Positions 20,933 through 33,982 of a DNA stretch of 64,000 nucleotides are shown here, piece by piece; position 1 is the first letter of the stretch; each line of letters opens with the position of its first letter. Below the pieces are notes generated by a model. The model searched no databases and was not told where the DNA came from. It was given only the letters and a program-made list of their open reading frames with translations. The translations under genes were made by a program, and so were the position numbers. Source of the DNA: Primula veris (lineage: Eukaryota > Streptophyta > Magnoliopsida > Ericales > Primulaceae); contig OY821743.1 in NCBI GenBank assembly GCA_963682055.1, forward strand, positions 27,824,702 through 27,888,701, given 5' to 3'.

Positions 20933-21606
20933 TGTGAAACGAACCGTACAAAGCTATGTTCATGTTCATGTTTATGAAATAAAATATTTTTTCGTGTTCA
21001 GTTCTATTTCAGTTAAATACGAATGAACATTTGATGAACATGAACCTAAGGTTGGACGAGCCGAACACGAATTGTTCGTGAACGTCCAATTTCATTCAAA
21101 ATATTCCATAGCTAAAAAAATTAGTATTTTTTTTTCTTTCTTTTTAGAATATATTTTAATCTTATCATTTATTCTTATATTGTTGACTTTGATAAACTTG
21201 TTTACAGATAAATAAATCGTTAGTTAATTAATTTATTTTACATTGTAACACAAATTTGTTTTAGCCTTATGTTTATATATTCTAATAAAGTATAATTTTT
21301 TTTTTAAATATGTATAATTGATTACTTTAATGAGTCGATAACTTAAAAATAAAGTCGGTCATTGTATTTACAGTACGATCATATAAATTACCTTAATAAG
21401 TTGAAATAATACAAACACGCCATTAATATACGAACTCGATTTTAGACAAACCGAACAGAGTCTTGTTCATATTTAGTCCACTTAATAGACGAACACTATA
21501 ATATTGTTCATTATCATGTTCGTTTATAAAAGAATGAACATGAACCGAACGATAGCCGAGACGAACACGAGCGATTCTACGAACGGCTCATCTCATTTAC
21601 AGCCCT
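20923..21606. mobile_element. hAT-like element, half A, unit 2
   Basis: AAGGATAG at 20915-20922 and 21607-21614. Same insertion as in unit 1, inherited. Confidence 0.8.
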
Positions 21607-22014
21607 AAGGATAGATCACTCAAGTCTCTAACATAGGAAGATTTCTTATGTTTTCTGCGATATTTTGTTGTGTCATGAGTTGGTTCATTTTGAGAATTAT
21701 AGTTTTAAGTTGTTTTTCTTGAGTTAAATAATGTCATAAACATTGAGGTTGTAAGTTTTATCGGGGGTCACTGGTGACGATAGGGTATTATCTTTCCTTT
21801 GGCCGTAATTTGACAGAAAGAGGATATTTAGGGAGGCGTCTAATATATCTAATCTCATCTAATTGCTAAATCCACCCAATCAAATGCTCAACAAGTAACA
21901 TAAACGAAAAAAGGGCAACTATAATCGAAAACCCTCGTTGCTCAAATCCTAAATCAAACAAACTTGATACACAATAAAAACACCAATTAAATAACAAAAA
22001 AAGTAGTATATTAC

Positions 22015-22079
22015 CTCTCGACGTCCCCGACAGAGTTCCCTGAGCTCCCATCCGGTGTAACACATTTAACTTCGTCGAT
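22015..22079 (-). pseudogene. Candidate 65-bp exon of gene X, half A, unit 2
   Basis: Identical splice sites and length to 5673-5737. Confidence 0.45.
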
Positions 22080-22884
22080 CTACATTTATATCGAAAATCA
22101 ACAAAACTATTAACAAAATCATCAATCAGAGCCCAATAGAGCCTATATACATGCATAACTATATATATAACATCTAACAAGTGACACATTTCGTTTAATC
22201 TAATTAAGGTTATTCACCAAACTCTAATAACCAGTGTACGGATATACCCTAATAATATATCACATAACCGAAATGGAGCTGAGAAAGAGTCTAAGCAAGT
22301 GCATAAAAGTATGCATTGATACATATATAATTATATAAATATAGCTGAGTGGGGAAGAGGATGTATGTCCCAGGGAATGAAAAACAGAAAGTAAAAAGAA
22401 CGCATCCATATGAGATATTAAACGTAAGGTAGAAAGGAAAATAATACAAAGTTAGTACTGGCCAATTTTGTACCAAGCAAAAACTTAGCTGAAAGTGTAA
22501 GGTTTATGTTAGTTTTTTGGTAATTTAAATATTTAAATCGAGCCTTTTCTATTTGAATCAAGCTTTTTAGAACATTAATTTTTTGCAATCAATATCTATT
22601 AAGAACAGCAATAGCCATGATAGTCCAAAATAACACAATACAAGGCTTGGATCACAGCTTTAAGGGCACACGGCTCTTGCTACTTTCAAGGATTAATGAA
22701 GTATTTAATAACTTTCATTAACAATAATTTAACTACAATAATTATGTTTTGTGTTTAATTTAAACAAGAAAGGCAATGATTTTTTTAAAAAGGTTACCGT
22801 GTTAGCGATCTCATAACCATAAAGTAAAAGAGTCTGTGATGGCCGGTCACCGACTTTTAGGATAATTCAAATAAGACACCTGGG
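22080..22884. other. Non-coding region between X exon and LINE (unit 2), full length
   Basis: Contains the 119 bp absent from unit 1. No coding support. Confidence 0.55.
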
Positions 22885-23479
22885 TTTGTGCCTAAGACTT
22901 TGATCAAAGAATTATTAAAGGATGGAGAATACCTGTTTAAACATGTGGCGCGAGAAGGTATCAAAACTGCTGATCTCCTTGCAAATTGGGAGAGTAACAT
23001 CGTTTCTTCTTGTCTGGGTGACTTTCCTAAGCTATTGAAAGGGATTATTTTTACATAAGCAAAAGGGTTTTCTAATCTAAGGTTTAGATGAAGATGGAGA
23101 AAAGTGGACAGATGAGAGGTTCTCTCTCTTAGGGTTTTTTCCTAAAAAAAAATGAAGAGGTGGAAATGAAGAGGTGGGAGATGACAGATGTTATTACATC
23201 TATTATCATTCAGTCCCTCAAGTTTCCTTCGCTAGTCTATTGAGTCCAAATTTTGCAGTTTCTGGAATCTAAGTTTCATTTATTTCAATTGGATGTAATA
23301 GTTTGCTATTATTTCTTTTGGGTCGCTAAGTTTGTAAATCTATATGTAATTACTCTTGTTTTTTACTGTGGGGTAATTTTACCTTCAGTTTTCATTAATA
23401 AAATGTGGGTTTTCCCACTAATAATTTTTTAAAAAATAAAAAAATAAAAAACCTGCCTTTGTGCCTAAGACTTTGATCA
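22885..23479 (+). mobile_element. 5'-truncated LINE, unit 2
   Basis: TSDs 22885-22906 and 23458-23479. The motif reads HVAREGIKTAD (Asn to Ile), a change shared with units 3 and 4 but not 1. Confidence 0.9.
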
Positions 23480-24651
23480 TGGCCCAATCAATTTACAATT
23501 TGATTTATTCATTTTAGTGATTGTTACTGATGGAAGTTGCCGTAAAATTTTAGTGATGGTTTCTGATCACAGAAGCTTCCATCAAACGGGATTTTCGATT
23601 TTGATTATAAATAATAGAAAAAACAACCAGTGAGCCAATGATAAAAAATCAGTCATCATACGTAGTGATTATGATTATAAATAATCTGATCCGTGTGCAA
23701 ATCATACACAATTGGTCATGCATAGTGATTAAAATAAAAAAATCATCTATTTCATGTTTTGATTTTTGAGGTTGAAGATGTACGTTCCAGGATTACACCA
23801 AAACAAATTCTTGTAGATACACTGCAGCTCCGATTTATTGGCTGTATTTTAGAGATAGAAAGAGATAGGGGCGTAAAATTAGGAGAAGATATTTTAGTCA
23901 GGTTTTTTACAGGTGGTTTTATGATTTTAAAGTGGATTTTTAATACCTTAAATAGAAACAAAACTAATTTGATTTTCTTACTATAAGCCGCCGCCAGGTT
24001 ATATATCTAGCAAAATTAGGTGCCTTTGTTAATTAGGGTTTCTCCAACACTGAATTATTACAACTTTAAATTAATAAAGTAAATTATTTAAGAAATAATT
24101 ATAGAGTTTTTTAGGAGAGGCCTACAAAACAGACGAGCCTCTAGGACACATAAGCTATACACAATCTCGGGAACTGCACAACCGTGAACTACATAAACAA
24201 TCGGTGAAAATAAAACTTTTTTGGGAAGGAAGTTTAGAATTATTGCTTTTCAAAAATATAGTTTGCTACTTTTAATTGATCAAATATAAGAAGGTATACT
24301 CTTCTGAGTTCTACCATAAACCTTGCCTCTAGGACATAACCTAATTTCCGCACAAATTTTTATATATACAAAAAACGGCGTGATTTTGATTGAAAATATG
24401 AAGATAAAAAAGATTTTTTATAAAACGAAATTTTTTTATGACGCCAAAAAAAAATTCGCACCTAGGTTGCTTATATTTCTACCGCTTGACATCGTCCCAC
24501 TGGCATCGAAAGACGGGACAATATAGAGTACGTGCTCTTTGAATAATAAATGCACAAATACGTACTGACAAACGAAAAAAGTAGTCTCGACGTACGAACA
24601 AGAACTTTTAAGAGATAGATAAAGCAATGGAAGATGATTCCCTAGAATTAA
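23480..24651. other. Unassigned region, unit 2
   Basis: Collinear with 7019-8190. Few substitutions, none clarifying a function. Confidence 0.5.
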
Positions 24652-25661
24652 TAGTTAATTAATGACTGGTCTCAAAAGACGAAACTATTAGTCTCTCTCC
24701 CAAACTTATTTAAGAATTGGTCTTATATTTTAAAACTATACAAGCATTAGTCCAATTCCACCTAATTACCCAATAAAAATTTAAAAAAATTGAAAAAATA
24801 GGAAAAACTCAAAAGTAACAAAAATTTGAAAAAATTAGAACAAAATGCGAAAAAGCTGAAAAACCTTTAAAAAAGTCGGGAACCCAAAAAAAAACAAGAA
24901 AATGGTAAAAAAAAAAAAAAAAGGAAAAATCCAAAATCACCTAAAAAATGAAAAAAAAACCGTCAAAACTGTTTAGAAAAACTTACACTAATTTGAAATA
25001 ACTCAAAATGACTCTGACTATTTTGCAAATGAATTAAAATTACTCAGACTGTTTTTAAAATGAATCTGAGTGTTTTTAAAATTAAATGACTCAAAATAAC
25101 TCAGATTATTTTAAAAATTACTCAGACTTTTTTTAAAATGACTGAAAATGACTCATACCGTTTTTAAAATGAATTCGAATATTTTTAAAATGCTTAGAAT
25201 GTTTTTTAAATAACTTAAAATAACTCGGCCTATTTTTAAAATGGCTCAAAAAGACTCAAAATACTTTTAGAGTGACTAATACGTTTTTAAAATGACTAAA
25301 AATAATTCAAATTTGGTTAGAATGTTTTTAAAATGACTCGAAATGACTCAGAATGTCTCAAAATGACTCAGACTGTTTATATTGACTGAGAAGTTTCTAA
25401 ATGCTTCAGACTGTTTAAAAATTACTCACACTAATTTTTTAAAATGACTCTTACTTTTTATCAAAATTATGATATGTTTTTTGTATTTTTAATGAATTTA
25501 GATTTTTCTTTGGATTTTCAAAATGTTTTTTTGGGTTTTTTTTATATTTTTTTATATTTTAAGTTTTTTTCTGAATTTTTTTATTGTTATTGGTTAGTTA
25601 GGGAGGATTGGACCAATCGTTAAATAGTTTTTAAAAAATAGACCAGTGATCATTAATTAGT
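24652..25661. mobile_element. TIR/minisatellite element type 1, unit 2
   Basis: Same structure, essentially identical to the unit 1 copy. Confidence 0.65.
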
Positions 25662-25809
25662 TTCCAAAGCTAGTACCTATCTGAAATTTACCGGTTTTGT
25701 CAAGAATTTGAAATTATATTTTTGTAGTTGCTTTAATGCTTTATATGTAGTTAGTCTTGTGGTCCAGTTAAAATTACAAGATGCGCATGAGAGGAAAGAA
25801 AAAATAGGC

Positions 25810-25872
25810 TTAGAATGTTTTTAAAATGACTCGAAATGACTCAGAATGTCTCAAAATGACTCAGACTGTTTA
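25810..25872 (+). repeat. 63-bp templated copy, unit 2
   Basis: Exact copy of 25317-25379. Confidence 0.85.
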
Positions 25873-26780
25873 GGCGGGTTCTTTTAAATGGAAGTTTCTG
25901 CATGTTTACGTTATTTGTTTTTTCACTTTGTGTTTGTAAGTACAAATTGCATCTGTTTATATAATAGTTTCAGTTAATAGAATGGAAATTGTTATCAGCA
26001 TACTAACATTAGCGGAGGATCGAATTAGCTGTACGCCTGTGTTGATATGATATATACAGGCCGGTGTTCATAATCTCTTATTATAAGTGAGAGATGATCC
26101 GTTGCACTATATATTATGTTATCATTAGCCACTGAGAGCTGACTAAATTAAATTACATTTTCTATGATTCTTTCTTATGCTTCTATTTCAAGTTTCAACT
26201 CAGCAAAAACAAGATAAATATATATAAATTCAAACTTGATCCGCATTTAACAATTTTAAAAGAATTTTAATTTGATTATTAAAAAAGAACTTAAAGGTGA
26301 AATGAAAGGGTTACACTACCTCAAATAATGAAATGATTGCTTGGCTGTATCTGAAAGATCACAAGCAAGTTTTTAAACCTTCAATAAAATTAGACTTATC
26401 CAGCTAGAATAAAGAAAGGTTCAGTTTAAACATTGAACACCAAATACAAGATATCAGAGATAAAAATAAACTATGTGCACCTAAAAACCATTATGAAACA
26501 AGCTCGCAGCTTTCCAACCTTTGAAACACTCGGTAGTTATCGAAGAAAGTTCAAAATCTTAATAAGAAATGAGAGGAATAAAATTCCTCGCAATTTGATC
26601 TAGTATATGAAAAATGCAGTCAGGATTTCCTGTAATCACAATCACTGGTTCTGTTTCTCTCTCGATGTACTATATTCTTTGTCATCTTTGGCATCATCTC
26701 TATGTGGAATTCAATCACCCATAATATTCACATTGTTTCCATTGTTGACCAGTTTCCATCCTCAATTTTTCTTTCTTATT
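25873..26780. other. Start of half B, unit 2
   Basis: Collinear with 9412-10319. Nothing coding. Confidence 0.55.
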
Positions 26781-26790
26781 AATCCATAAA

Positions 26791-27362
26791 CAGGGGCGGA
26801 GCCAGAATGTTTGGGGTTGCCAAAATAGTAACACATAATTCAGAGTATAAAAAACGGAAAATCCGAACTTATACTGTATTAAATAGTCAAGTTCTCGTAT
26901 ATGAAATAAAAGTTTCAAATTTTAGAATATTAGTGAAGTAAACAATTCGTGCTACGAATTTTGTAATTTTTACCCACAAAAAACTATTTGATACAAAAGA
27001 TTTCAATTATTTATTTTGCATATAACCTCCTAAAGTTCCTATAAAATTGTATTTGCAACCCACTATGATATTATACATTATTTTTTTTATTTATTCTTTT
27101 CACAACACAACTTGTCGCTTGTTTGCATGTTGCAATAATTTATTATTTTTTAACTGGTACAAGTAACAATACATGAAAATTCTTAGTGTGTTATTGCAAA
27201 AATAATATATAATTTTAAAATGGGTTGTCGAAAAAAATAATAAATGGTTGTCAGAATACCTTTTATATAAATTATTTTTAAAAACACTACTAAAATTTTT
27301 AAATTTTAAAAAATTGTGAGATTACCGCAGCAACTCCTTTCCATATATATGTGCCGCAACTG
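26791..27362. mobile_element. CAGGGGCGG-ended transposon, unit 2
   Basis: AATCCATAAA at 26781-26790 and 27363-27372. Confidence 0.82.
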
Positions 27363-28038
27363 AATCCATAAAATGTCTTAGGAACTACTATTAGAGACCG
27401 GTCCGCATTTGGCTCTATCACAAGGCTTAGCACATCATTTCCTAAGACAACTCCTGAGGATTGATTTTGCTTTACATGTGTTATCACCAAAATAAAATTA
27501 GAATCTTTAACATATACTGTTTAGTTTTTATTTCTGTTATCCATCCATGTAATTTCTTTTTGTTACACTTTATTGCACATCAGCTTTTGCTGGTTTTGTG
27601 GGGTTTTTCACCATATTTTTATTTTTTCATCATATTATAAATAAAAATGTGGGGTTTCCAAAGAAGGTATGCAAATTAAAGTTTTTATCTTCAAAAATAT
27701 ACCTTTTAAGTCTCTTTGAACTTGTGAACCTTAGATATTAATTTTCATGTCCGAGCTTCCATTTGCTTACTAATTAACTCTTAAAGATCCTAAACAAAGA
27801 CTTGATTTAGCACCTCTGCAGCGATTTGTTTCTGGTCATCAATTATTTTGAAAGACTGTTTATTATTGCGTTCTCCATCAATTTTATAAATAATTTCTTG
27901 ACCTTCATTTAATTCGACCGTAGCTTGGTAAGCTAAAATTCCATTCAGGGTTGAGCTTTTCTTTCTCATTTGAAACCATGGCTTCTCATTTATCCTCCCG
28001 GAACAATCATTTTTATAGCCATTCCAACACATAATCAT
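27363..28038 (-). pseudogene. LOR pseudogene, half B, unit 2
   Basis: Exon 2 28038-27814 and exon 3 27469-27363. Protein identical to the unit 1 B copy. Confidence 0.82.
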
Positions 28039-28120
28039 CTAAAAAATACTCATATATGGAATAAAAAATTTATATAGAATTTCGGCCCCTCACACTTTGA
28101 GTGTCTCGTTCCGTCACTGA
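28039..28120. mobile_element. Transposon 3'-end fragment, unit 2
   Basis: Same fragment and junction as at 11578. Confidence 0.5.
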
Positions 28121-29173
28121 ATGGAAGATGATTCCCTAGAAATTTTTAATTAAGGATTCGTATAAAAAAAAAAAACCTAAATTATTTATGGATTAGTCTC
28201 TCTACCAAACTTATTTAATGATTGGTCTTATATTTTAAATTTATTTAAGGATTTGTCGAATTTCACCTAATTACCCAATTAAAATAAATAAATTTGGAAA
28301 AAGTAACAAAAACTCTAAAAGTAACAAAAATGGAAAAAAAAAATGCGAAAACGTTGAAAAACCCTTTAAATAAGTCAGGAACCCAAAAAAAAGGCAAAAA
28401 GTCAAAAAAAACATTCAAAAATGTTAAAAAACTTTAAAATAACTTAGACTGTTTTCAAATGGCTCAAAATGACCCAGACTATTTTTTAAATGACTTAAAA
28501 TGATTGAGACTACTTTCTAAAATTAATCAGACTATTTTTATAATGACTCATATAGTTTTTAAAATTACATAAAATGATTCAGACTATTTTTAAAATGAGT
28601 CGGATTGTTTTTATAATGACTTAAAATGGTTCAGAATTTTTTAAATGATGCATACTGCTTTTAAAATGCCTCGAACTGTTTTTAAAATGACTCAAAATAA
28701 CTCATATTTTTTTTAAAATTACTCTCACTGTTTCTAAAAAAATTATGCAGATTGTTTTTGAAATGACTGAAAATGACTCATATTGTTTTTAAAATGACAC
28801 CTATTGTTTTAAAATTACTCGGACTATTTTTAAAATGACTCAAAATAACTCAAACTGTTTCAAAATGACTTAGACTACTTTTAAAATAGCTCAAAATGAC
28901 CCATACTATTTTAAAAATGCCTCAAACTGACTCCGACTATTTTTAAAATAAGTTAGTCTGTTTTCAAAATAACTCATAAGAGCTCAGACTGTTTTTAAAA
29001 TGTCTCAAAATGACTCAGACTTTTCTTTTTATATTGTCTTAGACTCTTTCTAAATATCATATTGTTTCTAACTGGCTTAGTCTGTTTTAAAATTACTCAG
29101 ACTATTTTTCAAAATAACTCTTAACTATATGAAAATTACTCAGACTGTTTTTAAAAATAACTATTATTCAACA
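28121..29173. repeat. Type 1 minisatellite block in half B, unit 2
   Basis: Collinear with 11660-12712. Confidence 0.7.
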
Positions 29174-29254
29174 ATAATGTGGGAGTGACGGGTCTATCAA
29201 ATGTCATTATAACCTAATTTAACTTGACAATTTGTTTTCACCAAAACAACACAA

Positions 29255-29729
29255 CTACGGTCCATGACCCCCTAAATCTTTGACCCTCCTAGCCTTGATC
29301 GTCTTTCGAGCTCTCTTGACCCTCCCAATCTTCCCGTTCTCATCATCGTCGCTATAAAAATCTTTGACATAATGTTTCTCTCCGTTGACTTCCTTATCTA
29401 TAGGTTTAGTCCGGTCTTCCGTACCCTTCGCCCCACGTTCCTTGGTCAACCAGGGACCAAAATTAGAGTAGACATAGTAAGCTGACTCGGGAGGAGGGGC
29501 CACTTTCTGAGTTGTCCTCTTCTTTGTACGGTCAGTCGCGGCAACAACTGTCACGACTGACAAGCCGAGGCGATACACGAAGACAACTTGACCCTCAGCC
29601 ACCTCATGCATACACTTCTATGTCTTCCCGTCCGTCATCCCATATAAAGACGCATCATCTACGTCATCATTTGACAACAACAACAGTTCTTTGTATTTAA
29701 TGGGATTGTCGATTTTCATTGAATCAACG
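29255..29729 (-). pseudogene. Gene X last exon, left arm, half B, unit 2
   Basis: Protein identical to the unit 1 half B copy over 118 residues. Shares upstream changes with unit 3. Confidence 0.6.
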
Positions 29730-29982
29730 CTGCAACAATCAAATCCAACAAAAGCTAATGTATCTTATCCCATCTAATCTTAGTTAATTTTTCAAAATTC
29801 AACAAATTTAATGGTGAACAAGTACCATAAGTTCACAAAACGAATCGAATATTCTGAAACTTGATGCGTTTTTTTAACTTAAGGTACATGTTCCGTATTG
29901 GATTGGATGGATTTTGAAATTAAGTAAGATTAGATGAGATATGATAAGATACATTAGCTTTTGTTGGATTTGGTTATTGAAG

Positions 29983-30434
29983 CATTGATTCGATGAAAAT
30001 CAATCATTCCATTGAATACATCGAATTGTTGTTGTTGTGGAATGATGAAATGGAGGATGCATATTTATGTGGGATTACGGACGAGAAGACGTGGAAGTGT
30101 ATGCACGAGGTGGCCGACGGTTAGGCTATCTGCGTGTATTACCTCGGCCAATTAGTCGTGACGGCTGCTGCCGTGACTGACCGTACGAAGAAGAGGGTCT
30201 TTTCAGAATGTGGTCCCTCCTCTAGATTGAGTGTACTATTTCTACTCTAATTTTTGTCCGTGGTGGACCAAGCAAGGTAGGGCTAAGGGTACGAAAGATC
30301 GGACTAAACCTATAGATATGGAAGTCGAAGGAGAAAACGAATTTGCCAATGATTTTGATAACGATGATGATGGGAACAAAAAGATTGGGAGGGTCAAGAG
30401 AGCTCGTAAACCGATCAAGGATAGCTTTAGATGA
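29983..30434 (+). pseudogene. Gene X last exon, right arm, half B, unit 2
   Basis: Same as the unit 1 half B copy, with private changes gcatatttatg and gggattacgg near 30060-30080. Confidence 0.58.
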
Positions 30435-31059
30435 TGTGAAACGAACCGTACAGAGCTATCTTCAGTTCAGTTCTTGTTAAATACGAATGAACATTTGATG
30501 AACATGAACCGAAGGTTGGACGAGCCGAACACGAGTTGTTCGTGAACGTCCAATTTCATTCAAAATATTCCATAACTAAAAAAATTATTATTTTTTCTAT
30601 CTTTTTAGAATATATTTTAATCTTATCATTTATTCTTATATTGTTTACTTTGATAAACTTGTTTACAGAGAAATAAATCGTTAGTTAATTAATTTATTTT
30701 ACATTGTAACACAAATTTGTTTTAGCCTAATGTTTATATATTCTAATAAAGTATAAATTCTTTTTTAAATATGTATAATTGATTACTTTAATGAGTCGAT
30801 AAATTAAAAATAAAGTCGGTGACTGTATTTACAGTACGATGACCTTAATAAGTTTGAAATAATACAAACACGCCATTAATATACGAACTCGATTTTAGAC
30901 AAACCGAACAGAGTCTTGTTCATGTTTAGTTCACTTAATAGATGAACACTATAATCTTGTTCATTATCATGTTCACTTATAAATGAATGAACATGAATCG
31001 AACGATAGCCGAAACGAACACGAGCGATTCCATGAACGGCTCATCTCATTTAGAGCCCT
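30425..31059. mobile_element. hAT-like element, half B, unit 2
   Basis: AAGGATAG at 30417-30424 and 31060-31067. The right terminus keeps gagcccta, unlike units 1 and 3. Confidence 0.78.
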
Positions 31060-31467
31060 AAGGATAGATCACTCAAGTCTCGAACATAGGAAGATTTCTT
31101 ATGTTTTCTGCGATATTTTGTTGTGTCATGAGTTTGTTCATTTTGAGAATTATAGTTTTAAGTTGTTTTTCTTGAGTTAAATAATGTCATAAACATTGAG
31201 GTTGTAAGTTTTATCGGGGGTCACTGGTGACGATAGGGTATTATCTTTCCTTTGGCCGTAATTTGACATAAAGAGGATATTTAGGGAGGCGTCTAATATA
31301 TCTAATCTCATCTAATTGCTAAATCCACCCAATCAAATGCTCAACAAGTAACATAAACGAAAAAAGGGCAACTATAATCGGAAACCCTCGTTGCTCAAAT
31401 CGTAAATCAAACAAACTCGATACACAATAAAAACACCAATTAAATAACAAAAAAAGCAGTATATTAC

Positions 31468-31532
31468 CTCTCGACGTCCCCGACAGAGTTCCATGAGCTC
31501 CCATCCGGTGTAACACATTTAACTTCGTCGAT
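31468..31532 (-). pseudogene. Candidate 65-bp exon of gene X, half B, unit 2
   Basis: Same splice sites. One GGG codon is TGG (Gly to Trp). Confidence 0.43.
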
Positions 31533-32333
31533 CTACATTTATATCGAAAATCAACAAAATTATTAACAAAATCATCAATCAGAGCCCAATAGATCCTATA
31601 TACATGCATAACTATATATATAACATCTAACAAGTGACACATTTCGTTTAATCTAATTAAGGTTATTCACCAAACTCTAATAACCAGTGTACGGATAAAC
31701 CTTAATAATATATCACATAACTGAAATGGAGCTGAGAAAGAGTCTAATAAAGTACATAAAAGTATGCATTGATACATATATAATTATATAAATATAGCTG
31801 AGTAGGGAAAAGGATGTATGTCCCAGGGAATGAAAAACAGAAAGTAAAAAGTACGCATCCATATGAGATATTAAACGTAAGGTAGAAAGGAAAATAATAC
31901 AAAGTTAGTATTAGCCAATTTTGTACCAAGCAAAAACTTAGCTGAAAGTGTAAGCTTTATGTGAGTTTTTTGGTGATTTAAATCTTTAAATCGAGCCTTT
32001 TCTATTTGAATCAAGCTTTTTAGAACATTAATTTTTTGCAATCAATATCTATTAAGAACAGCAATAGCCATGATAGTCCAAAATAACACAATACAAGGCT
32101 TGGATCACAGCTTTAAGAGCACACGGCTCTTGCTAGTTTGAAGGATTAATGAAGTATTTAATAACTTTCATTAACAATATTTTAATTACAATAATTATGT
32201 TTTGTGTTTAATTTAAACAAGAAAGGTAATGATTTTTTTAAAAGGTTACCGTGTTAGCGATCTCATAGCCATAAAGTAAAAGAGTCTGTGATGGGTCACC
32301 GACTTTTAGGATAATTCAAATAGGACACCTGGG

Positions 32334-32355
32334 TATGTGCCTAAGACTTTGATCA
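32334..32355. other. Empty LINE target site in half B, unit 2
   Basis: Single copy of the 22-bp LINE target (one mismatch to the TSD, tatg for tttg), flanked on both sides by sequence matching the LINE flanks in half A. Confidence 0.85.
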
Positions 32356-32821
32356 TGGCTCTATCAATTTACAATTTTATTGGCTCAATCTCATAGCCAT
32401 AAAAAATTCTTGTAGATACACTGCAGCTCCGATTTATTGGCCGCATTTTAGAGATAGAAAGAGATAGGGGGCGTAAAATTAGGAGAAGATATTTTAGTCA
32501 GGTTTTTTACAGGTGGTTTTGTGATTTTAAAGTGGATTTTTAATACCTTAAATAGAAACAAAACTAATTTCATTTTCTTACTATAAGCCGCCGCCAGGTT
32601 ATACTAGCAAAATTAGGTTCCTTTGTTAATTAGGGTTTCTCCAACACTGAATTATTACAACTTTAAATTAATAAAGTAAATTATTTAAGAAATAATTATA
32701 GAGTTTTTTAGGAGAGGCCTATAAAACAGACGAGCCTCTAGGACACAGAAGCTATACACAATCTCGGGAACTGCACAATCGTGAACTACATAAACAATCG
32801 ATGAAAATCAAATTTTTTTGG

Positions 32822-33708
32822 GAAGGAAGTTTAGAATTAGCGCTTTTCAAAAATATAGTTTGCTACTTTTAATTGACCAAATATAAGAAGATATACACTT
32901 CCGAGTTCTACCATAAACATTGCCTCTAGAACACAACCTAATTTCCGTTAAATTTATTATATATACAAAAAACAAGGTCTTTTGATAGAAACTATGAAGA
33001 TAAAAAAGAATTTTTGTAAAACGAAATTTTTCTATGATGAGAAGAAAATAAAAGGCGTCCAAAAAAATTCACAGCTAAGATGCTAATATCTCTACCGCTT
33101 GACATCGTCCCACTAGCATTGAAACACGGAACAATAGACAGTACGTACTCTTTGAATTATAAATGCACAAATAAGTACTGACAAACGAAAAAAGTAGCCT
33201 CGACGTACGAACAAGAACTTTTAAGAGAGAGATAAAGCAATGGAAGCTGATTCCCCATAAATAGTTAATTAATGATTGGTCTCAAAAGACGAAACTATTT
33301 AAGAATTGGTCTTATATTTTAAAACTATTTAAGCATTAGTCCAATTCCAACTAGTCCCCAGAAGGAAGTTTAGAAGTAGAGCTTTTCAAAAATATAGTTT
33401 GCTACTTTTAATTGACTAAATATAAGAAGATATACACTTCTGAGTTCTACCATAAACCTTACCTATAGGACATAACCTAATTTCCACATAAATTTTTATA
33501 TATACAAAAAACGGCGTGATTTTGATAGAAAATATGACGATAAAAAAGAATTTTGTAAAACAAAAAATTTCTATGACGCCAAAAAAAGAATCGCACCTAA
33601 GGTGCTTATATCTCTACCGCTTGATATCGTCCCACTGGCATCTAAAGACGGGACAATATAGAGTACGTGCTCTTTGAATTATAAATGCACAAATGCATAC
33701 TGACAAGT
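32822..33708. repeat. Diverged tandem duplication within unit 2 half B
   Basis: The segment starting gaaggaagtttaga at 32822 recurs at 33361 (offset 539). Both run through the tgcacaaat/tactgacaa block. The second copy resembles half A more closely (acggcgtgattttgat, gggacaatatagagtacg), so the two copies are not a recent local duplication. Confidence 0.75.
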
Positions 33709-33900
33709 AAATGAGTACTCAAACTCCCCTCATACTAGCCTTTGGATTTGTTTTAATTTGATCGGATGAATAGAAATAAAAAACTCTAATGTAGTAAATT
33801 ACACCATATCTTCCCCCTATGCCCAATTCATTTGTATTATCTTTATCTTTATCTTTCACTAATCATTTTCACCCGTACTCCCTCACATTAAAATAATATT

Positions 33901-33923
33901 ATATATATATATATATATATATA
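33901..33923. repeat. (AT)n microsatellite, unit 2
   Basis: About 11 AT dinucleotides just outside the left TIR of the type 2 element. Absent from the other units because of the deletion. Confidence 0.95.
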
Positions 33924-33982
33924 CTATGAAAACTAAGATAATTGATAGCTTTTTTTTTACAAATAACAGTATTATATTTTTA

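Larger units (their letters stand above)
19636..21770. repeat. Large inverted repeat, half A, unit 2
   Basis: Same structure as at 3295-5428, with the hAT-like element in the right arm at 20923-21606. Confidence 0.87.
29251..31223. repeat. Large inverted repeat, half B, unit 2
   Basis: Same as at 12790-14764. Shares derived bases with unit 3 in the left arm (tcttcccg near 29624, gggattgtcg at 29702). Confidence 0.85.
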
